A stretch of 61,059 bases of DNA from Chitinophagaceae bacterium (GTDB lineage Bacteria > Bacteroidota > Bacteroidia > Chitinophagales > Chitinophagaceae): contig JABFRU010000039.1 in the NCBI GenBank assembly GCA_013140985.1, positions 1 through 61,059 on the forward strand, in the 5' to 3' direction. Every line of letters begins with the position of its first letter. Position 1 is the stretch's first letter. Made by a program: the position numbers and the translations under genes. Shown here piece after piece: positions 1 through 8,910 of the stretch. The notes beneath the pieces are model-generated. The model did no database searches. It saw only the letters and a list, made by a program, of their open reading frames with translations, and was not told the origin of the DNA.

Positions 1-1
1 C

Positions 2-2704
2 ATTAAAGAAGTATCGCTGAAAAATAAATTATTCAAGACCTATATCGGGCAGGGTTATTATGATACCATCGTTCCTTCTGTTATTCTACGAAATGTTTTT
101 GAGAATCCGGGATGGTACACACAATACACTCCTTACCAGGCCGAGATATCACAGGGACGTCTGGAAAGTTTGCTGAACTATCAAACAATGATAAGCGACC
201 TCACTGCTTTACCGATCGCTAATGCATCATTGCTGGATGAAGCTACCGCTGCTGCCGAAGCCATGACGATGTTCTTTAATACACTGAACAAACAGGATCA
301 TATCGAAAGGCCGAAATTCTTTGTTGACGCAGAAATTTTTCCGCAAACAAAAGATGTATTGAGAACAAGAGCCATACCTGTCGGCATTGAAATAATTGAA
401 GGTGACTACGCAAAAGCAAATATCGATGCATCCTATTTCGGCGCCATTGTACAATATCCCAACAACAAAGGATCGATAGAAGACTATAGAAGCTTTATCA
501 ATAACGTTCATGCAGCCGGTGCTTATGTAGTAATGGCAACCGATCTGCTGGCATTGACCTTATTAACTCCTCCGGGAGAATTAGGCGCTGATGTAGCGGT
601 TGGTTCTGCACAGCGTTTTGGTGTGCCGCTGGGTTACGGCGGACCTCATGCTGCATTCATGTCAACCAAGGATGATTTTAAAAGAAATATTCCGGGCCGC
701 ATCATCGGTATTAGTATAGATGCACAGGGAAACAGGGCATTGCGGATGGCTTTGCAGACAAGAGAACAACATATCAAAAGAGAAAAAGCAACTTCCAATA
801 TTTGTACGGCACAGGCATTGCTGGCTAATATGGCTGCGATGTATGCAGTTTATCACGGTCCGGATGGATTGAAGAATATTGCAAAGAGAGTGGCTCTGTT
901 AACTCAGACTGTTGCTGAAGCTATTGAAGAAAGAGGTTTTGAACTGGTGTCTGATAATTTCTTTGATACGATCGTTGTTAAAGTAAAAAATAGTGCGGCT
1001 ATCAAAGAGAAAGCTGTAAGACAAGAGATCAATCTCCGTTATATCGGTAATGATCTTATTGGCATCTCATTGGATGAAACAACAGATGTGGGTGATCTTT
1101 ATGACCTGATCAATTGTTTTGAAAATGATAAAGACCCTGTTGCATTCGATATTCACCAGGATGCTGAACTGAATCATATTCCTTCTGCATTGACAAGAAC
1201 ATCTGCTTTCCTGTCTCACCCCGTTTTCAATACGCATAAAAGTGAAAGCCAGATGATGCGTTATATCAAACAACTGGAGAATAAAGATCTTTCATTGAAT
1301 ACCTCGATGATCTCTCTCGGAAGTTGTACGATGAAACTGAATGCAGCTTCTGAAATGATGCCGCTTAGCTGGAGGCAATGGAGCAATATTCATCCTTTTG
1401 CACCGGCGGATCAAACAGAAGGATATAAATATGTGTTGGATGAACTGAGTGAATATCTCTGCGAGATCACTGCATTCGATGCATGCAGTTTACAACCCAA
1501 CAGCGGAGCACAGGGAGAATATGCAGGTCTTTTAACGATCAAAACTTATCATGAAGCCAATGGCGATCATCACCGTAATGTGATGCTGATACCTATCTCT
1601 GCACATGGAACTAACCCTGCATCGGCTGTAATGGCAGGAATGAAAGTGGTGGTAGTAAAAGCATTGGAGAATGGTTATATAGATGTGGAAGACCTGAAGG
1701 CAAAAGCTGCACAATACAGCAAAGATCTTTCCGGTATCATGATCACTTACCCGAGCACCTACGGTGTGTATGAAGAAACAGTGAAAGAAATTACTGATAT
1801 CATTCACCAGCATGGCGGGCAAGTATATATGGATGGCGCCAATATGAATGCACAGGTTGGATTGACCGCCCCGGGTTTGATCGGCGCTGATGTCTGTCAT
1901 TTGAATTTGCATAAGACATTTGCTATCCCGCATGGCGGTGGTGGCCCCGGCATGGGACCTATATGTGTGAAATCGCACTTAACACAATTTTTACCAGGTC
2001 ACACGTCAATGGTGAATGGTGAATCGTCAATTCACGATTTGCCATTCACGATTCACGGGGCGGTAAGCGCCGCTCCCTATGGAAGCGCAAGTATTCTCCT
2101 TATCAGTTATGCCTATATAAGGATGCTGGGCAATGAAGGTGTGAAAGCTTCTACCGAATATGCTATTCTCAATGCCAACTACATGAGAGCAAGACTGGCG
2201 AGTTCATTTGATATTCTTTATACCAATAATAATGGCCAGTGTGCACATGAATTCATTGTTGATCTGCGGCCATTTAAAAAATTGGCAGAAATAGAAGCAG
2301 AAGATGTGGCAAAAAGATTGATTGATTATGGATTCCATGCGCCAACCATGAGTTTTCCTGTTCCGGGAACCATCATGATCGAACCGACAGAAAGCGAGGA
2401 TAAGGCTGAACTCGATCGTTTCTGTGATGCATTACTTTCTATCCGTGAAGAGATAAAGGCCATTGAAGAAGGCAAAGCAGATAAAAAGGATAATCCACTG
2501 AAGAATGCACCGCATACACAATATGTGGTAACGGCCAATGAATGGAATCATGCTTATTCAAGACAGGAAGCAGCTTTCCCTTTGTATTATGTTACACTCA
2601 ATAAATTCTGGCCTTCTGTGGCGAGAGTGAATAACACACATGGTGACAGGAATTTGATCTGCACATGTGAACCGATTGAGAGTTATATGGAAGCGGAAGC
2701 TTAA
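2..2704 (+). CDS. gcvP: Glycine dehydrogenase (decarboxylating), P-protein, 5'-truncated by window edge
   Basis: P-protein of the glycine cleavage system. It decarboxylates glycine with pyridoxal phosphate and passes the aminomethyl group to the lipoyl H-protein in the cytoplasm. The frame is open from base 2 and the first residues ([20 protein letters not shown]) are typical internal P-protein sequence. The real start therefore lies outside the window, and the TTG at 170 is not a start. The PLP-lysine motif (NLHKTF, followed by the Gly-rich [12 protein letters not shown]) is encoded near 1895-1955. About 900 residues are visible, and family members are about 950. Oddity: the loop between PGH and GAVSAAP is encoded by a 54-bp palindrome (2004-2057). 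The gene is followed by a bidirectional-looking terminator. Confidence 0.97.
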   Translation: MKEVSLKNKLFKTYIGQGYYDTIVPSVILRNVFENPGWYTQYTPYQAEISQGRLESLLNYQTMISDLTALPIANASLLDEATAAAEAMTMFFNTLNKQDHIERPKFFVDAEIFPQTKDVLRTRAIPVGIEIIEGDYAKANIDASYFGAIVQYPNNKGSIEDYRSFINNVHAAGAYVVMATDLLALTLLTPPGELGADVAVGSAQRFGVPLGYGGPHAAFMSTKDDFKRNIPGRIIGISIDAQGNRALRMALQTREQHIKREKATSNICTAQALLANMAAMYAVYHGPDGLKNIAKRVALLTQTVAEAIEERGFELVSDNFFDTIVVKVKNSAAIKEKAVRQEINLRYIGNDLIGISLDETTDVGDLYDLINCFENDKDPVAFDIHQDAELNHIPSALTRTSAFLSHPVFNTHKSESQMMRYIKQLENKDLSLNTSMISLGSCTMKLNAASEMMPLSWRQWSNIHPFAPADQTEGYKYVLDELSEYLCEITAFDACSLQPNSGAQGEYAGLLTIKTYHEANGDHHRNVMLIPISAHGTNPASAVMAGMKVVVVKALENGYIDVEDLKAKAAQYSKDLSGIMITYPSTYGVYEETVKEITDIIHQHGGQVYMDGANMNAQVGLTAPGLIGADVCHLNLHKTFAIPHGGGGPGMGPICVKSHLTQFLPGHTSMVNGESSIHDLPFTIHGAVSAAPYGSASILLISYAYIRMLGNEGVKASTEYAILNANYMRARLASSFDILYTNNNGQCAHEFIVDLRPFKKLAEIEAEDVAKRLIDYGFHAPTMSFPVPGTIMIEPTESEDKAELDRFCDALLSIREEIKAIEEGKADKKDNPLKNAPHTQYVVTANEWNHAYSRQEAAFPLYYVTLNKFWPSVARVNNTHGDRNLICTCEPIESYMEAEA
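2004..2057. repeat. In-frame heptamer-built palindrome inside gcvP
   Basis: Two adjacent 27-nt arms (2004-2030 and 2031-2057) are reverse complements at 22 of 27 positions with no loop. Each arm is built from 7-nt units of the type GTSAATN. The length, 54 nt, keeps the reading frame and encodes the loop residues between PGH and GAVSAAP of the P-protein. The codons here do not match the family pattern, whereas the flanking motifs do. Confidence 0.8.
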
Positions 2705-2705
2705 A

Positions 2706-2734
2706 AGTGAATGGTCAATGGTGAATAGTGAATG
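2706..2734. repeat. Single-arm heptamer repeat after gcvP stop
   Basis: Four consecutive 7-nt units (GTGAATG, GTCAATG and variants) start two bases after the gcvP stop codon. They are the same unit family as the palindrome inside gcvP, but no opposite arm is present here. Confidence 0.75.
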
Positions 2735-2754
2735 CCCCCTAATGAAATAGAATT

Positions 2755-2786
2755 TTAAAAACAAAACCCCGCAAATGCGGGGTTTC
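2755..2786 (-). terminator. Rho-independent terminator for the DUF6600 gene
   Basis: The stem CCCCGC/GCGGGG, extended by AAA/TTT, has the loop AAAT (core 2764-2785). On the minus strand it is followed by a T-rich tract, which suits termination of the gene ending at 2812. On the plus strand only TTT follows, so it may also stop gcvP, but more weakly. Confidence 0.85.
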
Positions 2787-2811
2787 CTGATTTATTAGTA
2801 AGACCCGGTTT

Positions 2812-4254
2812 TCAAAATCTTCTCCTGCCATTTCCGTTTCCATTGCCGTTATTAGTACTGCTTTGTTGTCTATTACCATTATCCCTCCGCTCAATTTGTC
2901 TTTGCTGCTGCGGCTGAGGTTGCTGCTGCCTTCTCTCCACTTGTTGTTGTTGCTGTGGACGAGGTTCAACTCTTCTTTCCGTTGACTGCGGCTGCTGTCT
3001 TCTTTCTACTTGTTGCTGCTGTGGCCGTTCAAATCTTCTTTCCGTTGATTGCGGCTGCTGTCTTCTTTCTATTTGTTGCGGTTGACGCTGAGGTTGATCT
3101 GTACTTCTGTCGAAACGACGGCGCTCAGTTGAACCATTGCCATTATTATTTTGTGGCTGTTCTCTTGGCTCAACTCTTCTTTCTATTGGCTGCCGTTCCC
3201 GGTTTCCATTAGTAGTATTATCATTCCTGTCGAAACGACGGCGATCAGTTGAATTATTATTGCCGTTGTTATTATCCTGCTGATTTACATCAGCATTTCT
3301 TCTGTCGGAGCGGCGGTTATTATCGACAGTACCATTGTTATTTTGCTGTTGATCATCTCTCCTGTCGAAACGACGGTTATCAGTAGTGCCATTATTATTG
3401 TTCTGGCCCTGGTTATTATCCCTGTTCCTGAAACCAGTGTTGCTGTTCCTGTCGTAGCGTTCAAAACTTCTTGGAGAATACTGCCTGTCATTATCCTGTC
3501 TTACTCTTGGACGATAAACACTCACCTCATTATTCCTGAATATTGTACGGCCGGGGTTATAAGAATCCCTGAAACGAACAGGATTGATACGTCCGCAATA
3601 TCTTTCTGCATCATAACGTCGTGGACCTGACCGGAAACCATAGCTGCCTCCATAGTTATAATTATTAATGATGATCGTCGTTTGATTAATGATCGTCACA
3701 TTATTGTGACGGGGAACATAATAATCATAAATGCGGGGAGAGTTGATATAACGTCTTGGGGTGAAACACCAGAAATCATTCGGCGGCGAATAACCGCCAA
3801 TGTTGAAATTAATATTGATGCTGATGCCCGGCCTGATAGGAGCCCAGCCATAATAATCTCCACCATCTCTCCAGGCTACCCAGGCCGATGACCATTCATA
3901 ACCCGGCACCCAATACCAGCCATAGTGTGAATCATAATCCCATCGGCCATAATGGAAGGGTGCCCATCCCCAGTCGTAATCGGATACCCACATCCACTCA
4001 TAGTTGTCTGTCCATACCCAATGCCCATTTGTACTGTAAGGGCGAAAATCAGGACCGGCATCCGGTATCCATACATAACCATGATTGGGATAATCGACCC
4101 ATTGTCCATGCGGACTTAGTTCATCGTAAAATGTCTGGTAAGAAACCTCCCTGTCTTCATTGTAATAATCTGATTGGGCTGTTGCTGTGTTTTGGAGTAA
4201 GGTGCCTGACACCAGCAACAATGAAAAGGCAACTGTTTTCAAGATTCGTTTCAT
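2812..4254 (-). CDS. DUF6600-type secreted protein with Arg/Gln/Asn-rich tail
   Basis: 480 residues with a signal peptide ending near TATAQ (about residue 27). The N-terminal half (about 30-170) is rich in Trp, Tyr and Gly with repeated W-x-P/W-x-F elements such as GYVWIPD, WGWAPFHYGRW and YYGWAPIRPG, the hallmark of DUF6600 proteins. Residues from about 230 on are low-complexity: repeats of NNNGTxDNRRFDRR type, then PQSTERR and QQQVERRQQ blocks, ending RRRF. The tail is strongly basic and probably disordered; binding to a polyanion or surface is only a guess. Function of the family is unknown. Upstream lies an inverted repeat at 4337-4354. Confidence 0.85.
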   Translation of the reverse strand: MKRILKTVAFSLLLVSGTLLQNTATAQSDYYNEDREVSYQTFYDELSPHGQWVDYPNHGYVWIPDAGPDFRPYSTNGHWVWTDNYEWMWVSDYDWGWAPFHYGRWDYDSHYGWYWVPGYEWSSAWVAWRDGGDYYGWAPIRPGISININFNIGGYSPPNDFWCFTPRRYINSPRIYDYYVPRHNNVTIINQTTIIINNYNYGGSYGFRSGPRRYDAERYCGRINPVRFRDSYNPGRTIFRNNEVSVYRPRVRQDNDRQYSPRSFERYDRNSNTGFRNRDNNQGQNNNNGTTDNRRFDRRDDQQQNNNGTVDNNRRSDRRNADVNQQDNNNGNNNSTDRRRFDRNDNTTNGNRERQPIERRVEPREQPQNNNGNGSTERRRFDRSTDQPQRQPQQIERRQQPQSTERRFERPQQQQVERRQQPQSTERRVEPRPQQQQQVERRQQQPQPQQQRQIERRDNGNRQQSSTNNGNGNGNGRRRF

Positions 4255-4336
4255 GGAATACTTTTTAAAACGTTTTTCAAAAGGTTAACGGCTTTCTTCT
4301 TTTTACGCTACAAAGACGACACAAATTATGCCATTG

Positions 4337-4354
4337 TACGCATACGTTTGCGTA
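4337..4354. promoter_or_regulatory. Operator-like inverted repeat TACGCA-N6-TGCGTA
   Basis: A perfect 6-bp inverted repeat with a 6-bp spacer sits about 85 bp upstream of the DUF6600 start in its promoter region. It is short, so it could be chance. A regulator-binding site is an inference from symmetry and position only. Confidence 0.35.
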
Positions 4355-4395
4355 AAGAGAGATTTTTTAGCAAATAATTTGCCTGGTGTTAATAA

Positions 4396-4421
4396 AAAAG
4401 CTGGTCGTATGACCAGCTTTT
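4396..4421 (-). terminator. Terminator of the 606-residue lipoprotein gene
   Basis: Perfect stem AAAAGCTGGTC/GACCAGCTTTT with loop GTAT, 24 bp beyond the stop codon of the minus-strand lipoprotein gene. On the minus strand it is followed by a short T-rich run. Confidence 0.85.
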
Positions 4422-4444
4422 CAAAATTTATATGACATGAAATT

Positions 4445-6265
4445 TTAATTTCTCCGGACACGGAAAGTACAGATCACATTTTTTGGTGTTCCGGAAAAAT
4501 TCATCATGATATTAAAATTGCCTTCAATAAAACCTGTAAGAGGTGGGCCAAAGGCCGTAACATCCACTGTTGGATTCGAAGTAAGGATCTGCTGAGCGAC
4601 CTGGTTGGAGCCTGCGTTTATAAAAGCAGAATTGAGCGGTAACCCGGTTGCGGGAGCTGTATTATTACTGAAGTTAAAACCAGAATAGGATGTTGTAGGA
4701 GGAACTCCTCCACTTTGCCTGAATGCATACACATTGGTCTTGTTAGAATAAGTACCTGTTGATGATGAATCAGCCGCAACAATATTATCGGGTGGTTGTG
4801 TATAATTAACCGGGCTTCCATCAATGAGAAACTCAACAAACTGCAGTGATGAAGTGCCACAGGCCTGGATCGTTCCGACATTCACAGTGCCGGTAGTACC
4901 GGTTCCACCCACTACGCCACTTTGCTGGTTCGTAGCATAATCTATCCCGATCACTGAAAAACTGAGGGCGGCATTTGTGCAGCGTATGATCGTATGCGTG
5001 AAAGTGCCATTGGTAACAGGAACAGAATAACTATACGTACCGCCGGTATAAATAACAGCAACGCCATTGGTAACATTGGCATTAGAACAATTAACTACAG
5101 TGCCGGTAATAACAAGCTGGTTTGTTGGCGGAATAGTGACGGAGATGGTTCCCAAACTTGTATTGGCGCTGAACGGCCCGATATTCTGAGAATAAACAAT
5201 ATTATTACACTGGCCCATTATTTCTAAAACCAATGGTTCATTCTTTGGCACTTTGCCACAAAGATTTCCGAGAGAATCGGTATAACCATATCCATACGAA
5301 CCATTGGTTCTTTTTATTCTTACCTGCACATTTACTAATGGTAAATTATTTGTTGCATTTACAACGGTCATGCAAAGATCTATCAATGGAAAAGGTGCAT
5401 CACAGTTCCAGAAGGAGAAATGAGAAACCTGTGCGACATAATTGCTACCATTCTTTGTTGCTGTTCCTTCCTGTATCCATCTTCCTTTTGCCTCATCAAA
5501 ATGCCAGAGGTCTATTATCGCAGGAGCAGCAGCACCTAATGCAGCAGGAATAGGAAATGTTAGCTCAGCTTTTTTTCCTGCAGCAACTTTTAAAGGTTGC
5601 CCGCCCATGGTTGTGAGTTCGACACCCAACATTCCATAAGTTTCTAATCCTCTCTCCTCTCCGCCTGTAGTGATACCTCTCAAATCACCCGGTACGATCT
5701 CTGGAAGATTAGGCGCTGTGGGATCGATCCATGTCATTGCCACATTTACCATTCCTGAATAAGCAGTGCCCCCGGCATCTGTAACAGCCGAAGCAGGCAT
5801 TACTAATTTTCCGCCGGATGTTAATGTAACAGTACCACCTGTTGCCGCATCAAATGATCCTGTATTTGTTTTTGGTATTAATTGTATCCGGACATTATGA
5901 ATTCGTCCGGCGGTGGTAACAAAAGTTTTGGCGCCGGTAAAATATCCTGCCTTCACCACTTTTATATAACCATTGGCTTTGGAAAGACTGATATTACTGA
6001 AACCAAAAACTCCATACCTGTCGGTAGTTGTTGTATAAGCACCGCTGGTTACGGTAGCACCTTGTACGGGCAGATTATTTTCATCGATCACAATTCCTCT
6101 TGCACCGGCTGTGACCATAATATTATCATCTACACCTACGCCGGGTGTGGGTGTTCCCCCACCGCCGGTCTCATTGCTGATCTCCCGCTGGCAGGCAGTA
6201 ATTAATATTAAAAAAGAAAAAAGGAAAAAAACGATCGAGTTGAAAGAAAGGAGTTTTTTTCTCAT
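4445..6265 (-). CDS. Large lipoprotein with carboxypeptidase-regulatory-like domain
   Basis: 606 residues. The signal peptide ends in a lipobox (LITAC, Cys about residue 25), so this is a lipoprotein probably exported to the outer membrane. Residues about 50-130 form a carboxypeptidase-regulatory-like beta-sandwich (ARGIVIDENNLPVQGATV, then a DRYGVFGFSNI turn). Residues about 135-290 (GGTVTLTSGGKLVMPASAV, LWHFDEAKGRWIQEGTA, VSHFSFWNCDAP) look like an adhesion or ZU5-like beta module. The remainder is further beta-rich repeats. No catalytic motif is seen. It is probably a surface-exposed structural or binding protein. A TAnnTTTG element lies 30 bp upstream and a strong terminator follows. Confidence 0.8.
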   Translation of the reverse strand: MRKKLLSFNSIVFFLFSFLILITACQREISNETGGGGTPTPGVGVDDNIMVTAGARGIVIDENNLPVQGATVTSGAYTTTTDRYGVFGFSNISLSKANGYIKVVKAGYFTGAKTFVTTAGRIHNVRIQLIPKTNTGSFDAATGGTVTLTSGGKLVMPASAVTDAGGTAYSGMVNVAMTWIDPTAPNLPEIVPGDLRGITTGGEERGLETYGMLGVELTTMGGQPLKVAAGKKAELTFPIPAALGAAAPAIIDLWHFDEAKGRWIQEGTATKNGSNYVAQVSHFSFWNCDAPFPLIDLCMTVVNATNNLPLVNVQVRIKRTNGSYGYGYTDSLGNLCGKVPKNEPLVLEIMGQCNNIVYSQNIGPFSANTSLGTISVTIPPTNQLVITGTVVNCSNANVTNGVAVIYTGGTYSYSVPVTNGTFTHTIIRCTNAALSFSVIGIDYATNQQSGVVGGTGTTGTVNVGTIQACGTSSLQFVEFLIDGSPVNYTQPPDNIVAADSSSTGTYSNKTNVYAFRQSGGVPPTTSYSGFNFSNNTAPATGLPLNSAFINAGSNQVAQQILTSNPTVDVTAFGPPLTGFIEGNFNIMMNFSGTPKNVICTFRVRRN

Positions 6266-6294
6266 AAAGTTGGTTTTGTTGGGTTTTAGCCGTT

Positions 6295-6302
6295 CAAAGA
6301 TA
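6295..6302 (-). promoter_or_regulatory. TATCTTTG -7 promoter element of the lipoprotein gene
   Basis: Exact match, on the minus strand, to the Bacteroidetes -7 consensus TAnnTTTG. It ends 29 bp before the ATG at 6265. Confidence 0.6.
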
Positions 6303-6372
6303 CACCTCTCCCATCAGGAAATTCCGGCTAAGACAGGACTTAACTAAACAGGTTTACAGGATAAAACATCTT

Positions 6373-7134
6373 TTATTTCGCCTTATCAAATCTCTTTTCA
6401 ACCACCGCCCAATTCACTAGGTTCCACCAGGCTGTAATATAATCAGGACGTTTATTTTGATATTTGAGATAATAAGCATGCTCCCAAACATCGAGCCCTA
6501 ATAAAGGTATCCCTTTCAGTTCACTGACGTCCATAAGAGGATTGTCCTGATTAGGAGTAGAACCGACGATCAGCTTATTATCTTTTATCATAACCAACCA
6601 TGCCCAGCCACTGCCGAACCTGTTTTTTCCTGCATCCCCGAATTGGGTTTTAAATGCGTCAAATGAGCCAAAATCTTTAACTATCGCATCCCTCAATGAA
6701 CCTGATAACATATTATCTTCCTTTGGACTCTTCATACTTTTCCAAAAGAATTCATGATTATAATGTCCGCCGCCGTTGTTACGCATCTTTGCAGAGTAGT
6801 TAGATATCTTTCCAAGCAATGAGGAAAGTTTCTCTTTACCTGTATCCACATTTTCAGCTTTTACTGCGTCTGCAAGGTTTTTTGCATACGCCGAAGCATG
6901 CTTTGAATAATGAATTTCCATAGTCATCGCATCAATTGCGGGCTCTAATGCAGTATAGCCATACGGTAAAGCTTGCTGATCGTAAGGAATTTCCTCCACT
7001 CCTCCATAAAAATCATCATTTGAATGCCCCTTTGCTAATGCAGGCAAAACTGTCATCGAAAGGCCTGCTGCAAGCCCGGCCATACTGGTTGTTTTCAAAA
7101 ATTCACGGCGGTTACTATTAAATGCCTTACTCAT
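6373..7134 (-). CDS. sodA: Tat-exported Mn-type superoxide dismutase
   Basis: 253 residues. It dismutates superoxide to peroxide and oxygen. The N-terminus (NRREFLK, then a hydrophobic stretch ending LPALA) is a twin-arginine signal, so the enzyme should act outside the cytoplasm. Metal ligands are visible as His75, His127 (NHEFFW), Asp215 and His219 (DVWEHAYY). The residues GGHYNHEFFW and NQDNPLM (Gln196) resemble manganese enzymes rather than iron enzymes; a cambialistic enzyme is possible. The usual KHH motif reads KHA (residues 78-80), so the second His is lost while the gateway His and Tyr remain. It is divergent from another exported enzyme at 7360. Confidence 0.93.
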   Translation of the reverse strand: MSKAFNSNRREFLKTTSMAGLAAGLSMTVLPALAKGHSNDDFYGGVEEIPYDQQALPYGYTALEPAIDAMTMEIHYSKHASAYAKNLADAVKAENVDTGKEKLSSLLGKISNYSAKMRNNGGGHYNHEFFWKSMKSPKEDNMLSGSLRDAIVKDFGSFDAFKTQFGDAGKNRFGSGWAWLVMIKDNKLIVGSTPNQDNPLMDVSELKGIPLLGLDVWEHAYYLKYQNKRPDYITAWWNLVNWAVVEKRFDKAK

Positions 7135-7359
7135 ATATTACGTTTTAAATGTGAAGTCCCCTGCTTTAAAAGTAAAGTTATTTGCAAAAACAAGACCGAT
7201 TTTATTATGAAGTAGTTGTACTGCATGACAAAAGGTGTTTTAGGTTTATTGTTCGGGATTCTTGATTTTATGATCAACTTCTTAAAAAATAAACATCTCT
7301 GTATGCTGAAACCAAAGACCAGAAACTAACTATCTTTATTCTCTTCAAATTTTTTATAT

Positions 7360-8211
7360 ATGGATCAGCAGATCATCAACCTGTACGATGAGTACACACA
7401 CAAACCTCTTAGCAGAACTGAATTTTTGAAAAGACTGGCTATACTGGCCGGCGGCACTGCAGCAGCAATGGCTTTATTGCCAATGCTCGAAGTAAATTAT
7501 GCCAATGCTGCTGTTACCACGCAGGAAGATCTTTTTACTGAACGCATTACTTACCCTGGCATCAATGGTGATATGCAGGCTTATGTGGCAAGACCCAAAG
7601 AAGAAAAACCATATGCGGCCGTTGTAGTGATACATGAGAACCGTGGCCTTAATGCACATATTGAAGATGTGACCCGCCGTGCAGCTAAGGCCGGTTATCT
7701 TGCTATTGCTCCCAATGCATTATCCTCATTGGGCGGAACTCCGGAAAATGAAGATGAAGCCCGGACAAAATTTCAACAATTAAAAGCAGAAGATAACCTG
7801 CAAAACTTTATTAAAGTGTTTGACTATTTACCAACTAGAAAAGATTGTGATGGGAAATTTGGCTGCGTTGGTTTTTGCTGGGGCGGCGCTATGTCAAACA
7901 GCCTGGCAGTAAATGTTCCCTCTTTAAAAGCGGCTGTTCCTTTTTATGGCCGTCAGCCGGCGGCAGAAGATGTACCGAAAATAAAAGCAGCACTTCAATT
8001 GCATTATGGCGCACTGGATGAAAGAGTAAATGCCGGCATTCCTGCTTTTGAAGAAGCATTGAAGAAAAATAATATTACTTACGAATTATATATCTACGAA
8101 GGCGCACAACATGCTTTTCATAATGATACCGCCCCGACAAGATATAATGAAGAAGCAGCTAAACTCGCCTGGCAAAGAACATTGGATTTTTTTGGCAAAC
8201 ACCTGAAGTAG
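7360..8211 (+). CDS. Exported dienelactone hydrolase family protein
   Basis: 283-residue alpha/beta hydrolase of the dienelactone hydrolase family, close in layout to YghX-type proteins. The catalytic triad is visible: Cys173 in GFCWGG, Asp220 in YGALDERVN and His251 in GAQHAFHND. The N-terminal region (LSRTEFLKRLAILAGGTAAA) resembles a Tat signal but has RT in place of RR, so the export route is uncertain. The substrate is unknown. A TATCTTTA promoter-like element lies at 7331-7338. The J-protein gene follows after 7 bp, probably in the same transcript. Confidence 0.88.
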   Translation: MDQQIINLYDEYTHKPLSRTEFLKRLAILAGGTAAAMALLPMLEVNYANAAVTTQEDLFTERITYPGINGDMQAYVARPKEEKPYAAVVVIHENRGLNAHIEDVTRRAAKAGYLAIAPNALSSLGGTPENEDEARTKFQQLKAEDNLQNFIKVFDYLPTRKDCDGKFGCVGFCWGGAMSNSLAVNVPSLKAAVPFYGRQPAAEDVPKIKAALQLHYGALDERVNAGIPAFEEALKKNNITYELYIYEGAQHAFHNDTAPTRYNEEAAKLAWQRTLDFFGKHLK

Positions 8212-8218
8212 TTTCTGC

Positions 8219-8863
8219 ATGTCCATCAAAGACTATTATGGCATTCTTGAAATAGAAAGTTCGGCCAGTTTGCAGGATATCAAAAAAGCTTATCGCAGGT
8301 TGGCACAACAATATCATCCTGATAAAAATCATAATGACCCTTATGCTGCTGCTCAATTTGCCGAAATAAAAGAAGCATATGAAGTGCTGACACACCCGTC
8401 AAAAAAAGAACTATATCTCCAGAAAAGATGGTATGAACAAAGTATCGGCGCTAAAAAGAATAAACTTCCTGTTACACCTGTCAATATATTAAAACAGGTA
8501 TTGGAGCTTGAAAGATATGTTTCCAGGCTTGATGTATTCAGAATGGACAAACATGGTTTGCATGATCATATTCTCACTCTTCTCAATGATGAAGCTATTG
8601 AACAATTAAATTCATTTAATGAAAAGCAGGCAAATGACGAGATCATTGCAAATCTTGTCAAATGCCTTACTGTATTACCGCTAAACCTGATCTTGTCTTT
8701 ACATACACAGCTTAAAAAAATAAAGACAAATGACGCTGCACAGGAAAAGTTTAATCAATTCATTATTGCAAAACAAAAAACTTATAAAAGGGATAAGTAT
8801 AAGATATGGTTGATCATCATAACGGTGATTGTTCTTTGCATGATCATTTTATTTGCTGCCTGA
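8219..8863 (+). CDS. J-domain protein with C-terminal membrane anchor
   Basis: 214 residues. The J-domain occupies residues about 3-70 with the essential HPD motif at 33-35 (YHPDKN), so it should stimulate an Hsp70 ATPase. There is no Gly/Phe region and no zinc-finger domain, so it is not a canonical DnaJ. Residues about 195-214 (IWLIIITVIVLCMIILFAA) form a tail anchor that would keep the J-domain in the cytoplasm at the inner membrane. It starts 7 bp after the hydrolase stop. An Hsp70-like ATPase is encoded at 40795-43173, but no link can be shown. Confidence 0.88.
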   Translation: MSIKDYYGILEIESSASLQDIKKAYRRLAQQYHPDKNHNDPYAAAQFAEIKEAYEVLTHPSKKELYLQKRWYEQSIGAKKNKLPVTPVNILKQVLELERYVSRLDVFRMDKHGLHDHILTLLNDEAIEQLNSFNEKQANDEIIANLVKCLTVLPLNLILSLHTQLKKIKTNDAAQEKFNQFIIAKQKTYKRDKYKIWLIIITVIVLCMIILFAA

Positions 8864-8898
8864 TCAATGACGCCGGCTAAGGACTACCGGTTAATGAC

Positions 8899-8906
8899 TA
8901 TTTTTG
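8899..8906 (+). promoter_or_regulatory. TATTTTTG -7 element, 4 nt from the uup ATG
   Basis: Exact TAnnTTTG consensus followed by CACC and then the ATG at 8911. The spacing puts the transcription start at or next to the start codon and so predicts a leaderless mRNA. No clear -33 box is visible. Confidence 0.7.
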
Positions 8907-8910
8907 CACC

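Noticed and set aside
1532-1978. 148-codon ORF antisense to gcvP
   Set aside because: It lies fully inside the conserved P-protein region and its sequence has no family-like features.
170-2704. TTG at 170 as the start of gcvP
   Set aside because: The frame is open and family-like back to base 2, so the gene begins outside the window.
3107-3375. Palindromic GTCGAAACGAC blocks as regulatory sites
   Set aside because: They lie in frame and are explained by repeated coding of RFDRR-type residues.
2955-4268. Long antisense ORFs opposite the DUF6600 gene
   Set aside because: They are shadows of a repetitive, biased coding sequence and have no domain, signal peptide or start context.
8219-8863. 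Functional pairing of the J-protein with the Hsp70-like ATPase at 40795
   Set aside because: The genes are 30 kb apart, and the ATPase lacks the substrate domain a J-protein would normally serve; no sequence evidence links them.
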